Source: Domibacillus mangrovi
Lineage (GTDB): Bacteria; Bacillota; Bacilli; Bacillales; Domibacillaceae
Length of the DNA stretch: 64,000 bases
Direction of reading: 5' to 3'
NCBI RefSeq assembly: GCF_001906925.1
Contig: NZ_MRWQ01000006.1
Coordinates: 372,001-436,000, forward strand
Positions 1 through 9,229 of this stretch are shown here, in pieces. The position numbers were made by a program, and so were the translations under genes. Under the pieces are notes generated by a model that did no database searches, was not told the DNA's origin, and saw only the letters and a program-made list of their open reading frames with translations. The stretch's first letter is position 1. Each line of letters opens with the position of its first letter.

Positions 1-95
1 TAATAAAACATATTATACCATATGAATATTATAATAAAATCCAAATCTGTTTTTGTCTGTAAACGTTTTTTTAATATTTGATGTTTCTATTATAC

Positions 96-142
96 AAAAA
101 AGCCTGTAGACATTATCTTCTATATGAAGAATTTGTCTACAG
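96..142 (-). terminator. Rho-independent terminator of the BCCT operon
   Basis: Read on the minus strand, a 9-bp stem (CTGTAGACA with TGTCTACAG) is followed directly by a run of six T. It lies about 130 bases after the BCCT transporter stop codon, with no gene between, so it should end the four-gene operon. One arm and its flank (19 identical bases) recur at 27824-27842, where the other arm is missing. Confidence 0.8.
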
Positions 143-274
143 ACTGAACCCGGCTGCTTATCGAGTTTCATACTTATTAAATGTAATCAATATTCAGTAA
201 ATTTTTTAGTTACTAAGAACCACTTCTTTGTATTTCCTTTTTAAGTACGCGATGATACTCTGATCATCTGTATT

Positions 275-1837
275 TTATACGATTTCTTTTTCCCCAGATT
301 TTAATTCACTTTCTTTCACAATTTCATGCACTGGAATATGCCCGTAGTCTTTCACCATCCATTTCAGGAAACCAATGATCATGACAATTAAAATAAATGT
401 TAATGGGACAGCCGTGATAATCGCTGCTGTTTTAATCGTGTTTAATGGAGCTTTGATCAGGATCATCGTCAATGGTACAACGGCTAACATGACACACCAA
501 AATAGTCTTAGCAATGCTGAAGGATCTTGGTTATTCTTAAGCCCCGGCGTTACTGTGGCAGCCAATGTATAAGAAGCTGAATCCAATGTCGTTGCGAGGA
601 ACAATGTAGATATAATGGTGAACATCAAGATAAATAGGCTACTCCACGGAAGTTCTCCAAGAATTTGCATAATGACAACGTTTCCACCTAAGCTGTCTAG
701 GACTCCTGGAACATTAATGGCACCTGTAATGTTTTTATTCATACTAAAGTTTGATAAAATCCCAAAGAAGAACCAGCATCCCAGACTTCCGCTTATGACC
801 ATGTTAAGAATGAGTTCCTTTATTTTGCGGCCTTTTGAAACCTTCGTTACAAATATCGCCATGAAAGGCGTATACGTGATCCAATATAACCAGTAAAAAA
901 TAGTCCATCCTTCAGGAAAGCCACCATTGTCAATTGGATCTGTCCATAAACTCATGTGGATAAAGTTTTGGAACATTAATCCAAGGCCATTTGTTGTATT
1001 TTTAAGAATAAATATACTTGGGCCCATAATGAAAAGAAGCAGTGCAAACCCGATAGCGAAATAAGTGTTCAAATCACTAATTCGTTTCATTCCTTTTTCA
1101 ATACCGATGTAGGAGCTTAAGGAATAAATAATTGAAATAATGATGACGATGATGATATTCATTGTAAAGCTGCTGCCAATGCCTAAAACTTTTGCAATAC
1201 CTTCAGAAATCAATGGGATACTCAAGGCAAGAGTGATGCTTAAACCACCGAAACATGTAAAGATAAAAATTAAATCAATGATTTTACCAATCCAAGCTTT
1301 CGACTGCCAGCCAGTAATGGATAGGAAAACGGCACTTAGGCTCAAGCCTTTGTTTTTACGAACATGAAAATGGTAGGCTACAGGGAGAGCTGCAATGCAA
1401 TAGAGCCCCCATGCGCTGAATCCCCAATGAAATAAATTATAAGCCATGGCCCATTCATACGCTCCACTCGACTCAGGTGTAACGCCTAATGCAGGTGTTG
1501 TATAATAATAGGCCCACTCGACAAAACCCCAGTATACAGTTGCTGAACCTAAACCAGCGGATAGCATCATGGCAACCCAGCTAAAGTTGGAATACTCCGG
1601 CTTCACATGATCTAAGCGAATATTTCCAAATTTGCTAAAAAATAGGTATATAAGAGTTAGAAAGGAAAGAAAGGTGAAAATGAGTGTATACGAACCAAAT
1701 AAAGTAGTGAATGTATTAAATAGCCAGTTTGCAGCTTCCGTCCCTTGCTCAGGCTTAGCGGCTAGGTAAAATACAATACCTAAGATTAGAGCTAAACTCG
1801 TAATTATGAGCTTTAAATCATATTTTCGTTCTTTCAT
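275..1837 (-). CDS. BCCT-family betaine/carnitine/choline-type transporter
   Basis: This is a 520-residue protein with about twelve hydrophobic segments and the usual length of the BCCT family of secondary transporters for quaternary-ammonium compounds. The signature segment around residues 95-115 reads AGLGSATVYWGFVEWAYYYT, with the tryptophan-rich box, and residues near 310 (TDPIDNGGFPEGWTIFYW) match the conserved core. The region lacks the GMGIG pattern of sodium-coupled BetP/OpuD carriers and looks more like CaiT-type carriers, so exchange or sodium-independent transport is possible; that is inference. GGAGGG precedes the ATG. It is the last gene of the GntR-enolase-enolase operon, 36 bases after the preceding stop, which suggests it imports the substrate those enzymes process. 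Confidence 0.88.
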   Translation of the reverse strand: MKERKYDLKLIITSLALILGIVFYLAAKPEQGTEAANWLFNTFTTLFGSYTLIFTFLSFLTLIYLFFSKFGNIRLDHVKPEYSNFSWVAMMLSAGLGSATVYWGFVEWAYYYTTPALGVTPESSGAYEWAMAYNLFHWGFSAWGLYCIAALPVAYHFHVRKNKGLSLSAVFLSITGWQSKAWIGKIIDLIFIFTCFGGLSITLALSIPLISEGIAKVLGIGSSFTMNIIIVIIISIIYSLSSYIGIEKGMKRISDLNTYFAIGFALLLFIMGPSIFILKNTTNGLGLMFQNFIHMSLWTDPIDNGGFPEGWTIFYWLYWITYTPFMAIFVTKVSKGRKIKELILNMVISGSLGCWFFFGILSNFSMNKNITGAINVPGVLDSLGGNVVIMQILGELPWSSLFILMFTIISTLFLATTLDSASYTLAATVTPGLKNNQDPSALLRLFWCVMLAVVPLTMILIKAPLNTIKTAAIITAVPLTFILIVMIIGFLKWMVKDYGHIPVHEIVKESELKSGEKEIV

Positions 1838-1873
1838 AATAGTTATTCCCTCCTTTTGGATGCACGCTTTATA

Positions 1874-2992
1874 CTAAAAAATCTGATATTTCGAAATGAC
1901 CCGTTCATTTAATTCAATTCCAAGACCGGGCAGATCCGGCACTTTCACATGGCCATTGATGCACTGAATCGGGTTTACTACTAAATCTTTAAACAAAGGA
2001 CTTGTACTTTGCGAGAACTCCATTAAATCGCCTGATTCAAAAGCAGCTAAAAACTGAACCGTTGCCGCGTTTAAAATACCGGTGCTAAACCCGTGAGGCA
2101 CAAGCTGCGTCCCATTTAATTTTGCAAGTTCGCTAATTTTCCTCATTTCCGTAATGCCGCCGCAGCGTGTAATATCCGGCTGGACAATATCTGGTTTTCC
2201 GATTTCAAGGAAGTGGCTGAATTCATACCGTGTCGTTAACGCTTCTCCACCCGCAATTTTTGTGTGACCTGTACGAGCCAGCTTTGAATAACTGATCATA
2301 TCGTCTGCAGGTACGGGTTCCTCCACCCAATTAAGATTGTATTTCTCAAGAAGTTGACACATATGAAGGGCATGACGATACGTTTTCCATCTTCCGACTA
2401 AATCAATTTGAAGCGTAATATCCTCTCCGATTTCATCGCGGATTTCCGAAACAACAGCTACGTCATACTTTTCATTAAAACCAAATTTTCCGCCGCCAAA
2501 CTTTACGCTTTTATAGCCGTCTTCAAGCATTTTTGCTGCAATTGTCCGGTTTTCCTCTGGTCGATCAACGGGTATAAACGTTCCATAAGCAGCAATTTCA
2601 TCTCGAAACTTGCCGCCAAGCAGCTGATAAACAGGAACATTGTAAAATTTTCCTGCTATATCCCATAGCGCAAGATCTATGGCGCTGATCGCATGAATTC
2701 CAGCTCCACGGCGTCCCATATAGCTTGAACCGTTATACATTTTACTCCATAGTCTTTCGATATCAAGCGGGTTTTCCCCCATTAATAATTCTTTTAAACC
2801 GACTGACGCATCATGTGAACTTGGCGTTTCAATGATGGCTTTTATGACAAAAGGAGAACTATCCGTTTCGCCGATTCCGATGATGCCTTCATCCGTATAA
2901 ATCTTAACGATGACAGCATCTTCTCCCCATTCACATTTTTGATTTGCAAGAGGGACCCTAAGTCCGATTACTTCAACATCTGTGATTTTCAA
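1874..2992 (-). CDS. Enolase-superfamily enzyme, mandelate racemase subgroup
   Basis: This 372-residue protein has the capping domain followed by the (beta/alpha)7-beta barrel of the mandelate racemase/muconate lactonizing enzyme family. Visible active-site elements are K164 (VKFGGG), metal ligands D197, E224 or E225 (WVEEP) and E250 (AGGEAL), and an Asp/His dyad at D273 (QPDITRCGG) and H300 (PHGFSTG). That dyad places it in the mandelate racemase subgroup, whose members mostly dehydrate acid sugars or racemise alpha-proton substrates. The substrate cannot be read from the sequence. Translation starts at TTG behind GGAGGG. It lies between a second, diverged enolase-superfamily gene and a BCCT transporter, as in betaine-epimerase clusters. 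A short diverged copy of its middle lies at 7836-7930. Confidence 0.85.
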   Translation of the reverse strand: MKITDVEVIGLRVPLANQKCEWGEDAVIVKIYTDEGIIGIGETDSSPFVIKAIIETPSSHDASVGLKELLMGENPLDIERLWSKMYNGSSYMGRRGAGIHAISAIDLALWDIAGKFYNVPVYQLLGGKFRDEIAAYGTFIPVDRPEENRTIAAKMLEDGYKSVKFGGGKFGFNEKYDVAVVSEIRDEIGEDITLQIDLVGRWKTYRHALHMCQLLEKYNLNWVEEPVPADDMISYSKLARTGHTKIAGGEALTTRYEFSHFLEIGKPDIVQPDITRCGGITEMRKISELAKLNGTQLVPHGFSTGILNAATVQFLAAFESGDLMEFSQSTSPLFKDLVVNPIQCINGHVKVPDLPGLGIELNERVISKYQIF

Positions 2993-3093
2993 TTATACGT
3001 CCCTCCTATAGATACATTTGTCCTTTTTTGATCTATTTTTTCAAAAAATAGTTTAGTTAAGTTTATCTCTGAAATTTGATATACTATCATTGG

Positions 3094-3157
3094 ACAGAAT
3101 CTCTTTAAATATGTTTGGTTGCCGCCGCATATTTTTAAAGCCGATTCTGTTTTTTTA
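3094..3157. other. Long intergenic hairpin between the two enolase-family genes
   Basis: ACAGAATC pairs with GATTCTGT, and inside it CTTTAAATATG pairs with CATATTTTTAAAG, giving an interrupted stem of about 18 bp around a GC-rich loop. On the plus strand it is followed by seven T and would look like a terminator, but no plus-strand gene precedes it. On the minus strand it sits in the operon mRNA 3' of the first enolase gene and has no T-run. It may stabilise or process the transcript. Confidence 0.5.
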
Positions 3158-4294
3158 TTCTGTCCAACCATGTTGATCAAAAGACAACTTATAGATTGCT
3201 GATTTTTCGATAAGCGGCCAATCCATTTCAATACCAAGCCCATTACCTATCGGTGCGTGCACATAACCATCCTGATCGGTTCGAATCGTTGTTTTCACAC
3301 CAAACTCTAGCGGTTCAATCGGGACGGCTTGTTCGAAATACAAACAGTTGTTATAGGCAAGCATCAAATGTAAATTTGCCGCTTGGGACAATGTATACCC
3401 CCATGATTGAAGTTCGACCGTCATGGAATTTGCTTCAGCAAGCCCCATTATTTTTCTTGTTTGTGTAATGCCTCCTGCAAGTGTCGCATCTACTCGAGCG
3501 CTTGACCAGCAGCCATTTTGAATCCCTTGTTCGATTTGATTTAAATGGAGCAATGTATTGCCAGCTGCAATAATTGGAATGTTCACGCGCGACCTCAGTT
3601 CCTTATAGCCTTCTAGATCCGTATCTGGAAGTGGAGCTTCCAACCATACATAATCCAGCTTTTCCAGCTCTTTTGCCGCTCTCAATGCTTCCTGTCTCGT
3701 ATACGCTTGTTCCACATCCATCATGAATGTCAAACCGGAGTCATGGAAAACTTCATGTATGGCTCTAGCTAATGCCAGATCTTGCTCGATCGTACACCAT
3801 GTATGGAACTTAATCGCCCGATACCCTTGCTCTTTCAATTCATGGACATGGTTTATATAGTCCTCAATACTTGGCAAAAAGGGTGTGCTTGCATAGGATA
3901 GTATTTTATTTCGTGCACCGCCCAACAATTGATATAACGGCATCTTTGCATATTTGGCGACAAGATCCCATAAAGCAATATCGATTGGCGATTGCGCCTG
4001 TGGTGTCATTTGTACACACCGACTTGCCATTAACCCGAAAATTTCTTCCCGTTGAAGAGCTGATTTTCCGATGAGGAACGGGATAAGGTGACGAATGGAT
4101 TCAGCTAGGCTTTGATCAACACCTTCTTCCGTCCAAGAGATCGCACTTCCATACCCCTCATAGCCCTCTTTCGTTTGAATTCGTACAATCGTATTCGTGA
4201 TTGTCAGTTCCGAATAATGGGATGATGTCCTATATTTGGCATCTGGCCCTGCTACAACATAGACATCCACCTTGGCTATTTCCATTTTTTTCAT
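3155..4294 (-). CDS. Enolase-superfamily enzyme with atypical ligands
   Basis: From the ATG behind AGAGGAGG this is 379 residues with the mandelate racemase/muconate lactonizing fold. The second-strand motif is K-x-H (IKFHTW, K162 and H164). Metal ligands appear to be D193 (MMDVEQ), E219 (WLEAP) and N246 (AAGNTL). An Asn as third ligand is known from glucarate dehydratases. The His of the usual Asp/His dyad is not visible: the matching region reads VELQSWGY. It is therefore a different reaction or stereospecificity from its downstream paralogue, and the pair may act on opposite isomers or on successive intermediates. An upstream in-frame ATG exists, but the chosen start has the better ribosome site. 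Specific substrate unknown. Confidence 0.8.
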   Translation of the reverse strand: MKKMEIAKVDVYVVAGPDAKYRTSSHYSELTITNTIVRIQTKEGYEGYGSAISWTEEGVDQSLAESIRHLIPFLIGKSALQREEIFGLMASRCVQMTPQAQSPIDIALWDLVAKYAKMPLYQLLGGARNKILSYASTPFLPSIEDYINHVHELKEQGYRAIKFHTWCTIEQDLALARAIHEVFHDSGLTFMMDVEQAYTRQEALRAAKELEKLDYVWLEAPLPDTDLEGYKELRSRVNIPIIAAGNTLLHLNQIEQGIQNGCWSSARVDATLAGGITQTRKIMGLAEANSMTVELQSWGYTLSQAANLHLMLAYNNCLYFEQAVPIEPLEFGVKTTIRTDQDGYVHAPIGNGLGIEMDWPLIEKSAIYKLSFDQHGWTE

Positions 4295-4367
4295 TTTCCT
4301 TGTTCCTCCTCTGTTTTTACGAATGATCATTGGTTTTGCACATCACCCCCTTTCATTAATCAGCCAT

Positions 4368-5024
4368 TTATTCAAGTAGATAAACATCTGGAATATTGGT
4401 GTCCATAATATGTTTCCCTAACGCATCAACCGCTTCATCGACAGACGTTCCATGTACGAGAATATGGATCAACTCTTCATGATCAGAAAGCCATTTTTGC
4501 AGCGTGCCTGATTTCCTGTTTTGGTACAAAAAATGAAGACGAATACGGTGAACGATACTTTCCCATATGCGGATCACATTATCCATTTCAGATGACGTGA
4601 CAATCAATTCATGAAATTGAATATCCAGTTCCATAAATGTTGATAAATCTTCAAAATGGACCGCTTTTTTCATATTTTCAAGAATATGTTCAAATTCTTC
4701 CTTCGTTTTCTCCCCCCATGTAGGAAACCCTTTTTTTAGGGCAAACGTTTCAATATGGACACGCATCGGAAGCAGCAGCTCAAGCACTTCTTCTTGATTG
4801 ATTGTTGCTACTCTTGTGTCCTTATAAGGAGACGATATAAGTAGTCCTTCTAGTTCTAAGAGCAGCATCGCTTCGCGGACAGAAGTACGGCTCACACCTA
4901 AATCTTGCGAAACCTGAGACTCTGTAATTTTTTCACCTTGCTCTAATTTTCCGTCAAAAATAGATTTCCTAATTTCGTATGCTACTCGATGCTTTAATGA
5001 AAATTTGGATAAGTTATTATTCAA
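4368..5024 (-). CDS. GntR-family regulator, FadR/FCD type
   Basis: An N-terminal winged helix-turn-helix (SQVSQDLGVSRTSVREAMLLLE) is followed by an all-helical FCD effector domain with metal-ligand-like residues (D..FH and H near the C terminus), typical of regulators of sugar-acid and amino-acid catabolism. I place the start at the TTG behind AAAGGGGG, giving 218 residues. An ATG further upstream would run through the palindromic operator at 5059-5070. It is the first gene of the operon with two enolase-family enzymes and a BCCT transporter, and probably senses the transported compound or its product. Confidence 0.85.
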   Translation of the reverse strand: MNNNLSKFSLKHRVAYEIRKSIFDGKLEQGEKITESQVSQDLGVSRTSVREAMLLLELEGLLISSPYKDTRVATINQEEVLELLLPMRVHIETFALKKGFPTWGEKTKEEFEHILENMKKAVHFEDLSTFMELDIQFHELIVTSSEMDNVIRIWESIVHRIRLHFLYQNRKSGTLQKWLSDHEELIHILVHGTSVDEAVDALGKHIMDTNIPDVYLLE

Positions 5025-5058
5025 CAATATCCCCCTTTCAAAATTGTCTATTTGTCTG

Positions 5059-5070
5059 ATTGTCGACAAT
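5059..5070. promoter_or_regulatory. Palindromic operator candidate for the GntR regulator
   Basis: ATTGTCGACAAT is a perfect 12-bp palindrome 35 bases before the regulator's start, and a further GTC-containing half-site (TTGTCTATTTGTC) lies beside it. FCD-type GntR proteins bind short palindromes with GT..AC arms, so autoregulation is likely. Confidence 0.55.
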
Positions 5071-5141
5071 TTGATTATTGATTATATTATATATACTTAA
5101 CGTTTTCTTGTAAACCCTTTCATAAAAAAGTTAAAGCCGTA

Positions 5142-5419
5142 TTTATCCCGCAGTAACGGGCAGTAAGACCCCCGCTTCAAGACGTTAAAAAGAAGAGAAG
5201 GATAAGTGGGAGGATTAACTGCCCGTAAAAGCCCGATTGGTTCGGGCCGGCTGAAGCCGGTCACTCAGGTATTGCCGCAGGACGCGGCGCTCTTTACCTG
5301 AGTTCCTGTTTATTCAGTGGGGATAGCGGAATGCAGACTAAGATCGTCACGTCCTGTGACAACGTCTGCATGATTCACATCCTGTGAACCTAACCCCACT
5401 GAATGAAGTTTCACTTTAT
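5142..5419 (+). repeat. Dispersed structured element, copy A (full length)
   Basis: This is a full copy, 278 bp, in sense orientation: TTTATCCCGC at the left and GTTTCACTTTAT at the right. In order the copy can form these hairpins: ACGGGCAGT/ACTGCCCGT enclosing CCCCCGCTT with AAGTGGGAGG; GCCCGATTGGTTCGGGC; CCGGCTGAAGCCGG; CTCAGGTA/TACCTGAG enclosing GCCGC/GCGGC; and a terminal TTCAGTGGGG/CCCCACTGAA stem carrying two inner hairpins. There is no open reading frame. It sits 70 bases upstream of the GntR operon promoter region. Confidence 0.93.
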
Positions 5420-5645
5420 AAGTCTGGAAGTGCAGTTTCATTAAAAGGAAATGGAGTAATATCAGCTGTCTTTCGGATTTCAACCTTTTGTTCCAGTGAA
5501 ATCCATTTTTGTTTATTAAAATTTTCGAAAAAATTGATAGAGCAAGGCTGTAATGGTTAATCTAATTAATATATAAAAGGCGCCATTTATTATGCCTATT
5601 TAAGGAATTAATTTTAACAGCTTATTCTTCAGATGGGGGTGTTAT

Positions 5646-6389
5646 ATGATGCGTATACAAAAGATCATTTCATTTTCTTTACTTTCCTTACTTCTACCTT
5701 TGATTCATCCTCTTGATTCTGTATATAGTCAACAGCTTGATCGACCGTACTATGAGCGTAAAGGTGATATTATATGGGACATTCCTATGAAGAAAAAAAT
5801 GGTGGCGATTACCTTCGATGATGGGCCACACCCTATTTATACACCACAAATTTTAGATGTATTAAAAAAGTACGATGCTTATTCCACTTTCTTTTTATTG
5901 GGCGCTCATATGAAGAAATATCCTGAAATCGTCAATCGAGAAATAGCAGAAGGACATGAAATTGGAAATCACACCTATTCCCATCCAAGTTTTCATAATA
6001 TATCTGAATCTTCATTAATCGATGAAATACAGACTACCCAAAACTTAATCGACACCTTTCAACTCGGAAAAATGAAATTGTTTCGACCACCTGGAGGCGC
6101 TCTAAATAAACAGATTATTAATACACTAACAAATGATAATTACACAATCATCTTATGGTCATGGCACCAAGACACAAAAGATTGGACTAACCAAGGGGTC
6201 CAAAAAATTGCTAATCATGTTCTTTCCAACGTTCAAAATGGGGATATTATTTTATTACATGATTCAGGTGGTAATCGTACCCAAACTGTTCAGGCACTAC
6301 AAATCATTCTGCCCGAACTGCAAAAAAAAGGTTACACATTTGTAACGGTGGGAGAATTATTACAAAACCATCCTAAATTTAAACGTTAA
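5646..6389 (+). CDS. Secreted polysaccharide deacetylase (NodB domain)
   Basis: A 247-residue carbohydrate esterase family 4 protein with an N-terminal signal peptide ending around residue 28 (…SVYSQQ). The catalytic motifs are all present: VAITFDDGPHP (motif 1, metal and base Asp), HTYSHPSF (motif 2, metal His pair), RPPGG (motif 3), WSWHQDTKDW (motif 4) and ILLHD (motif 5). Such enzymes remove acetyl groups from peptidoglycan or chitin-like sugars outside the cell. Bacillus has several (PdaA/PdaB/PdaC types) and I cannot assign which. Two adjacent ATGs (5646 and 5649) follow GGGGGTG; the second has the better spacing. It stands alone between two structured repeats. Confidence 0.9.
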   Translation: MMRIQKIISFSLLSLLLPLIHPLDSVYSQQLDRPYYERKGDIIWDIPMKKKMVAITFDDGPHPIYTPQILDVLKKYDAYSTFFLLGAHMKKYPEIVNREIAEGHEIGNHTYSHPSFHNISESSLIDEIQTTQNLIDTFQLGKMKLFRPPGGALNKQIINTLTNDNYTIILWSWHQDTKDWTNQGVQKIANHVLSNVQNGDIILLHDSGGNRTQTVQALQIILPELQKKGYTFVTVGELLQNHPKFKR

Positions 6390-6396
6390 TATTGAT

Positions 6397-6427
6397 TGAG
6401 ACGGCAGGATCCATCCAGCCGTCTCAC
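6397..6427 (+). terminator. Terminator-like hairpin after the deacetylase
   Basis: TGAGACGGC pairs with GCCGTCTCA around a 12-base loop, just after the stop codon. The following T-run is weak (CCTTTTAGG). Confidence 0.6.
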
Positions 6428-6745
6428 ATACCTTTTAGGATCATTTCTACTCGTGAAATGCGCCCTTTAGTTTAAGTACATTTTTTCACAATATTTGGTT
6501 AACAGATATAAATGGTTGTTTCCCAAACAAATTACAATATTGTGCAATGCTTTATATGCCTTGCTAATTACAAAATTAGCGGAAGGAAATAAATGAATTA
6601 TAATGGTGATAAAAGAAAACAATGAAGAATTAGCCCAGTATATTGGTAAATAATGTACAATATGGTTGGACATCTATTGTGGACTAATCGCTTAAAAAAT
6701 ATTTGTATTAGAGAGCAGATAAAGTAAAATGGATAATACATCTAA
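6428..6745. other. Intergenic region with a degenerate small repeat
   Basis: No convincing gene is visible; a 68-codon minus-strand frame has no ribosome site or recognisable content. Bases 6457-6494 (GCGCCCTTTAGTTTAAGTACA then TTTTTTCACAATATT) match the small dispersed hairpin repeat found near 8600, 59290 and 60900. Confidence 0.5.
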
Positions 6746-6964
6746 ATAAAGTGAAACTTCATTCAGTCGGGGTTTTCTTCATCCCCCACTGAATAAAAAA
6801 AGAACTCAGGTAAAGAGCACCGCATCCTGCGGCAATACCTGAGTGACCGGCTTCAGCCGGCCCGAACCAATCGGGCTTTTACGGGCAGTTGATCCCCCAC
6901 TTATCCTCCTTTTCTTTTCGACGGCTTGAAGCGGGGGTCTTACTGCCCGTTAATGCGGGATAAA
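6746..6964 (-). repeat. Dispersed structured element, copy B (short form)
   Basis: A 219-bp copy in minus orientation. It keeps both ends and all hairpins except the two inner hairpins of the terminal stem, which is reduced to a simple stem-loop (CAGTCGGGG…CCCCCACTG). Copy D has the same shortening, so this is a distinct size class rather than random decay. Confidence 0.92.
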
Positions 6965-7015
6965 TTAAGGAGCGTCAATCCTACTTGGAACCACACCCCA
7001 ATGCGAAGCTAATTT

Positions 7016-7723
7016 TTAACATCTTACATATTTGCGTTTGAAACCAAGCTTCCCTTTATCAATTTTTTTTTGAATACTTTCGTAAGCGTTTAGGAAACTG
7101 TTTTTTTTCTTGTCCCGTTTGACTTCTACTGTACCTACTTCCTTTGCGGTTTCGACTGCCTTTTCATGTAGCGGCAAATAGGAAATCCCTACGGTGTATA
7201 GAAAATTATTCATAGCAGATTTCGTTCGTTCTGGCGAATGATAAATCGTATTTTTTACAATATCAAGCATATTGGAAATCTTGCTTTCGGAAAATTCATT
7301 GTCTAGGCGATTCCCTAAAAGCCAGCAATAGCAACTCCAGCCTGCTGACATTCTCAGCTCATCACCGCTTGCAATCCATTTATCAGCTACGTCTTGTGCG
7401 ATATTTGACTCTGATAAAGTTACTGCCACCACAAAATCGGACAGCATATAAAAATACGCTGCATCCATCCAACGATCAAAATCCGACTCAGTCATGGCTT
7501 TTGGGTCTGCAATAATTCCTGCAAAGTACATTGCATCGTAGTTACCTGTGGCATAAAGCTCTTCAGCTAAACGTTGATTTATTTTTATTTTCTTTGCGAT
7601 TGGTTTCATAGAACCTGTAGCCACGCCAAAAAGTGGCTCGTGCGCACCATTAGATATGTACATTTTTTTAGTTCTTTCTTTGCCGAGGGCTTCAAGCTCC
7701 TGCATAACTGTTTCTAAATCCAT
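7016..7723 (-). CDS. DNA alkylation repair protein, AlkD-like HEAT-repeat family
   Basis: A 235-residue helical-repeat protein. The N-terminal segment (GVATGSMKPIAKKIKINQRLAEEL) and the helix pattern with W/D-rich segments match the AlkD-like DNA alkylation repair family, which holds glycosylases for N3- and N7-alkylated purines and some non-catalytic relatives. I did not identify the catalytic Asp with certainty. It is a single gene between structured-repeat copy B and a relic of the enolase-type gene. A second, dissimilar AlkD-family protein lies at 50531-51199. Confidence 0.75.
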   Translation of the reverse strand: MDLETVMQELEALGKERTKKMYISNGAHEPLFGVATGSMKPIAKKIKINQRLAEELYATGNYDAMYFAGIIADPKAMTESDFDRWMDAAYFYMLSDFVVAVTLSESNIAQDVADKWIASGDELRMSAGWSCYCWLLGNRLDNEFSESKISNMLDIVKNTIYHSPERTKSAMNNFLYTVGISYLPLHEKAVETAKEVGTVEVKRDKKKNSFLNAYESIQKKIDKGKLGFKRKYVRC

Positions 7724-7835
7724 AGTTCTGCACTTCCTTCCTTAATACCCATTTATTTGTAAACAACTAGTTTATATTCTTTATCAAGTCTTCTATACTT
7801 AATTTTACCATTAATCTTATTTAAGTATTGCAGGG

Positions 7836-7930
7836 ACGAAAAGTATGACGTGGCTGTTGTTTCCGAAATCCGCGATGAAATCCGGAGAGGGTACTACACT
7901 TCAAGTTGATTTAGATAGTTGGAAAAGGAA
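7836..7930 (+). pseudogene. Fragment of the enolase-superfamily gene
   Basis: Read on the plus strand this translates as EKYDVAVVSEIRDEI and continues into a stop-interrupted stretch. The first 15 residues are identical to residues 174-188 of the enzyme encoded at 1874-2992, and the DNA remains similar through the following bases, where that gene has LQIDLVGRWK. It has no start, no ends and no ribosome site. It is an isolated scrap in the opposite orientation about 5 kb away, so either a partial duplication or a remnant of a second operon copy. Confidence 0.8.
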
Positions 7931-7979
7931 ATTAAATCCTTTCTCCAGGTAATCCATTCTCAAATTCAAATTTAAAAAT

Positions 7980-8546
<567 letters not shown>

Positions 8547-8815
8547 ATTAGTTTCCCCCTTATTGTTTTTACTCATATTGGTTTAAGGACTAAACTGCTT
8601 CGTTAGTTTAAGTAAAACCTTTCACAAACACCATACTATTATTTCCATAAGTATTCAATTCCCCTTAATATTCCTGTTTCGTTTGCTTATTTAATAGTTA
8701 ACATTATAATCTTACTGTTGATCAACCTTCATCAAATATACTTCCAAATAAATAACATTTATTGTATAGTAGATATGGAAATTCCAAATATAGATTTTTA
8801 CAGGATCGTGTTAAT

Positions 8816-9118
8816 ATGGCCATAAAAAAATGTGAAAATTGTAGACATCAATTCAAATGGAGTCAGATTTTTGGATCTATTTTCGCTTTTCACGCATTAA
8901 TAAAGTGCAATGCTTGCGGACAAGAATATAAAGTTTCTTCTTCCTCACGCTTAATTCATGAACTCATAGTAATAGCTGCAATATTAATGCTAAGTTTATT
9001 TTTGTCCTCTAACCCTCAAATTTCTTTTTGGGGGACAGGGTTTGGTATATTGATAGCCATAATTATCCTTATCTCTTCCTTTTTTCCTTTTTATGCAAAG
9101 TATCAACCAGTTGAATGA
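8816..9118 (+). CDS. Small membrane protein with CxxC-20-CxxC zinc-ribbon motif
   Basis: From the internal ATG this is 100 residues beginning MAIKKCENCRHQFKWSQ. Two CxxC pairs (CENC and CNAC) are separated by about twenty residues, the arrangement of a short Bacillaceae family annotated by this spacing. Two hydrophobic segments follow in the C-terminal half. It should be an inner-membrane protein with a small cytoplasmic zinc ribbon. The longer frame from 8762 begins in low-complexity sequence without a ribosome site. Function unknown. Confidence 0.7.
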   Translation: MAIKKCENCRHQFKWSQIFGSIFAFHALIKCNACGQEYKVSSSSRLIHELIVIAAILMLSLFLSSNPQISFWGTGFGILIAIIILISSFFPFYAKYQPVE

Positions 9119-9229
9119 AATTATTGAAGAAATGAATTTGTTACAAAGAGAGGCGGAGATGGCAAAGGAGAAGAAGAGAGGTCGGTTATCCCCTTTCTTC
9201 TTCCTATACATATTTTGTCTTCTATTTGA

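Noticed and set aside
375-1367. Three plus-strand frames opposite the BCCT gene
   Set aside because: They are antisense shadows of a well-supported transporter gene with no ribosome sites or family signal.
2989-3243. 84-codon minus frame between the enolase genes
   Set aside because: It overlaps the end of the upstream enolase gene in another frame and has no independent start signals; the protein sequence is the shifted reading of a real gene.
5142-5419. Structured element as a CRISPR array, tRNA cluster or classical IS
   Set aside because: There are no regularly spaced identical repeats, no tRNA fold, no terminal inverted repeats and no transposase frame.
5142-5419. Structured element as a HEARO/IscB guide RNA
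   Set aside because: I cannot recover the HEARO consensus or a nearby iscB gene, and the boundary pentamer differs from the ATGA/GTGA sites I recall for that class.
6467-6673. 68-codon hydrophobic minus frame
   Set aside because: Composition follows AT-rich DNA, no ribosome site, and part of it coincides with the small dispersed repeat.
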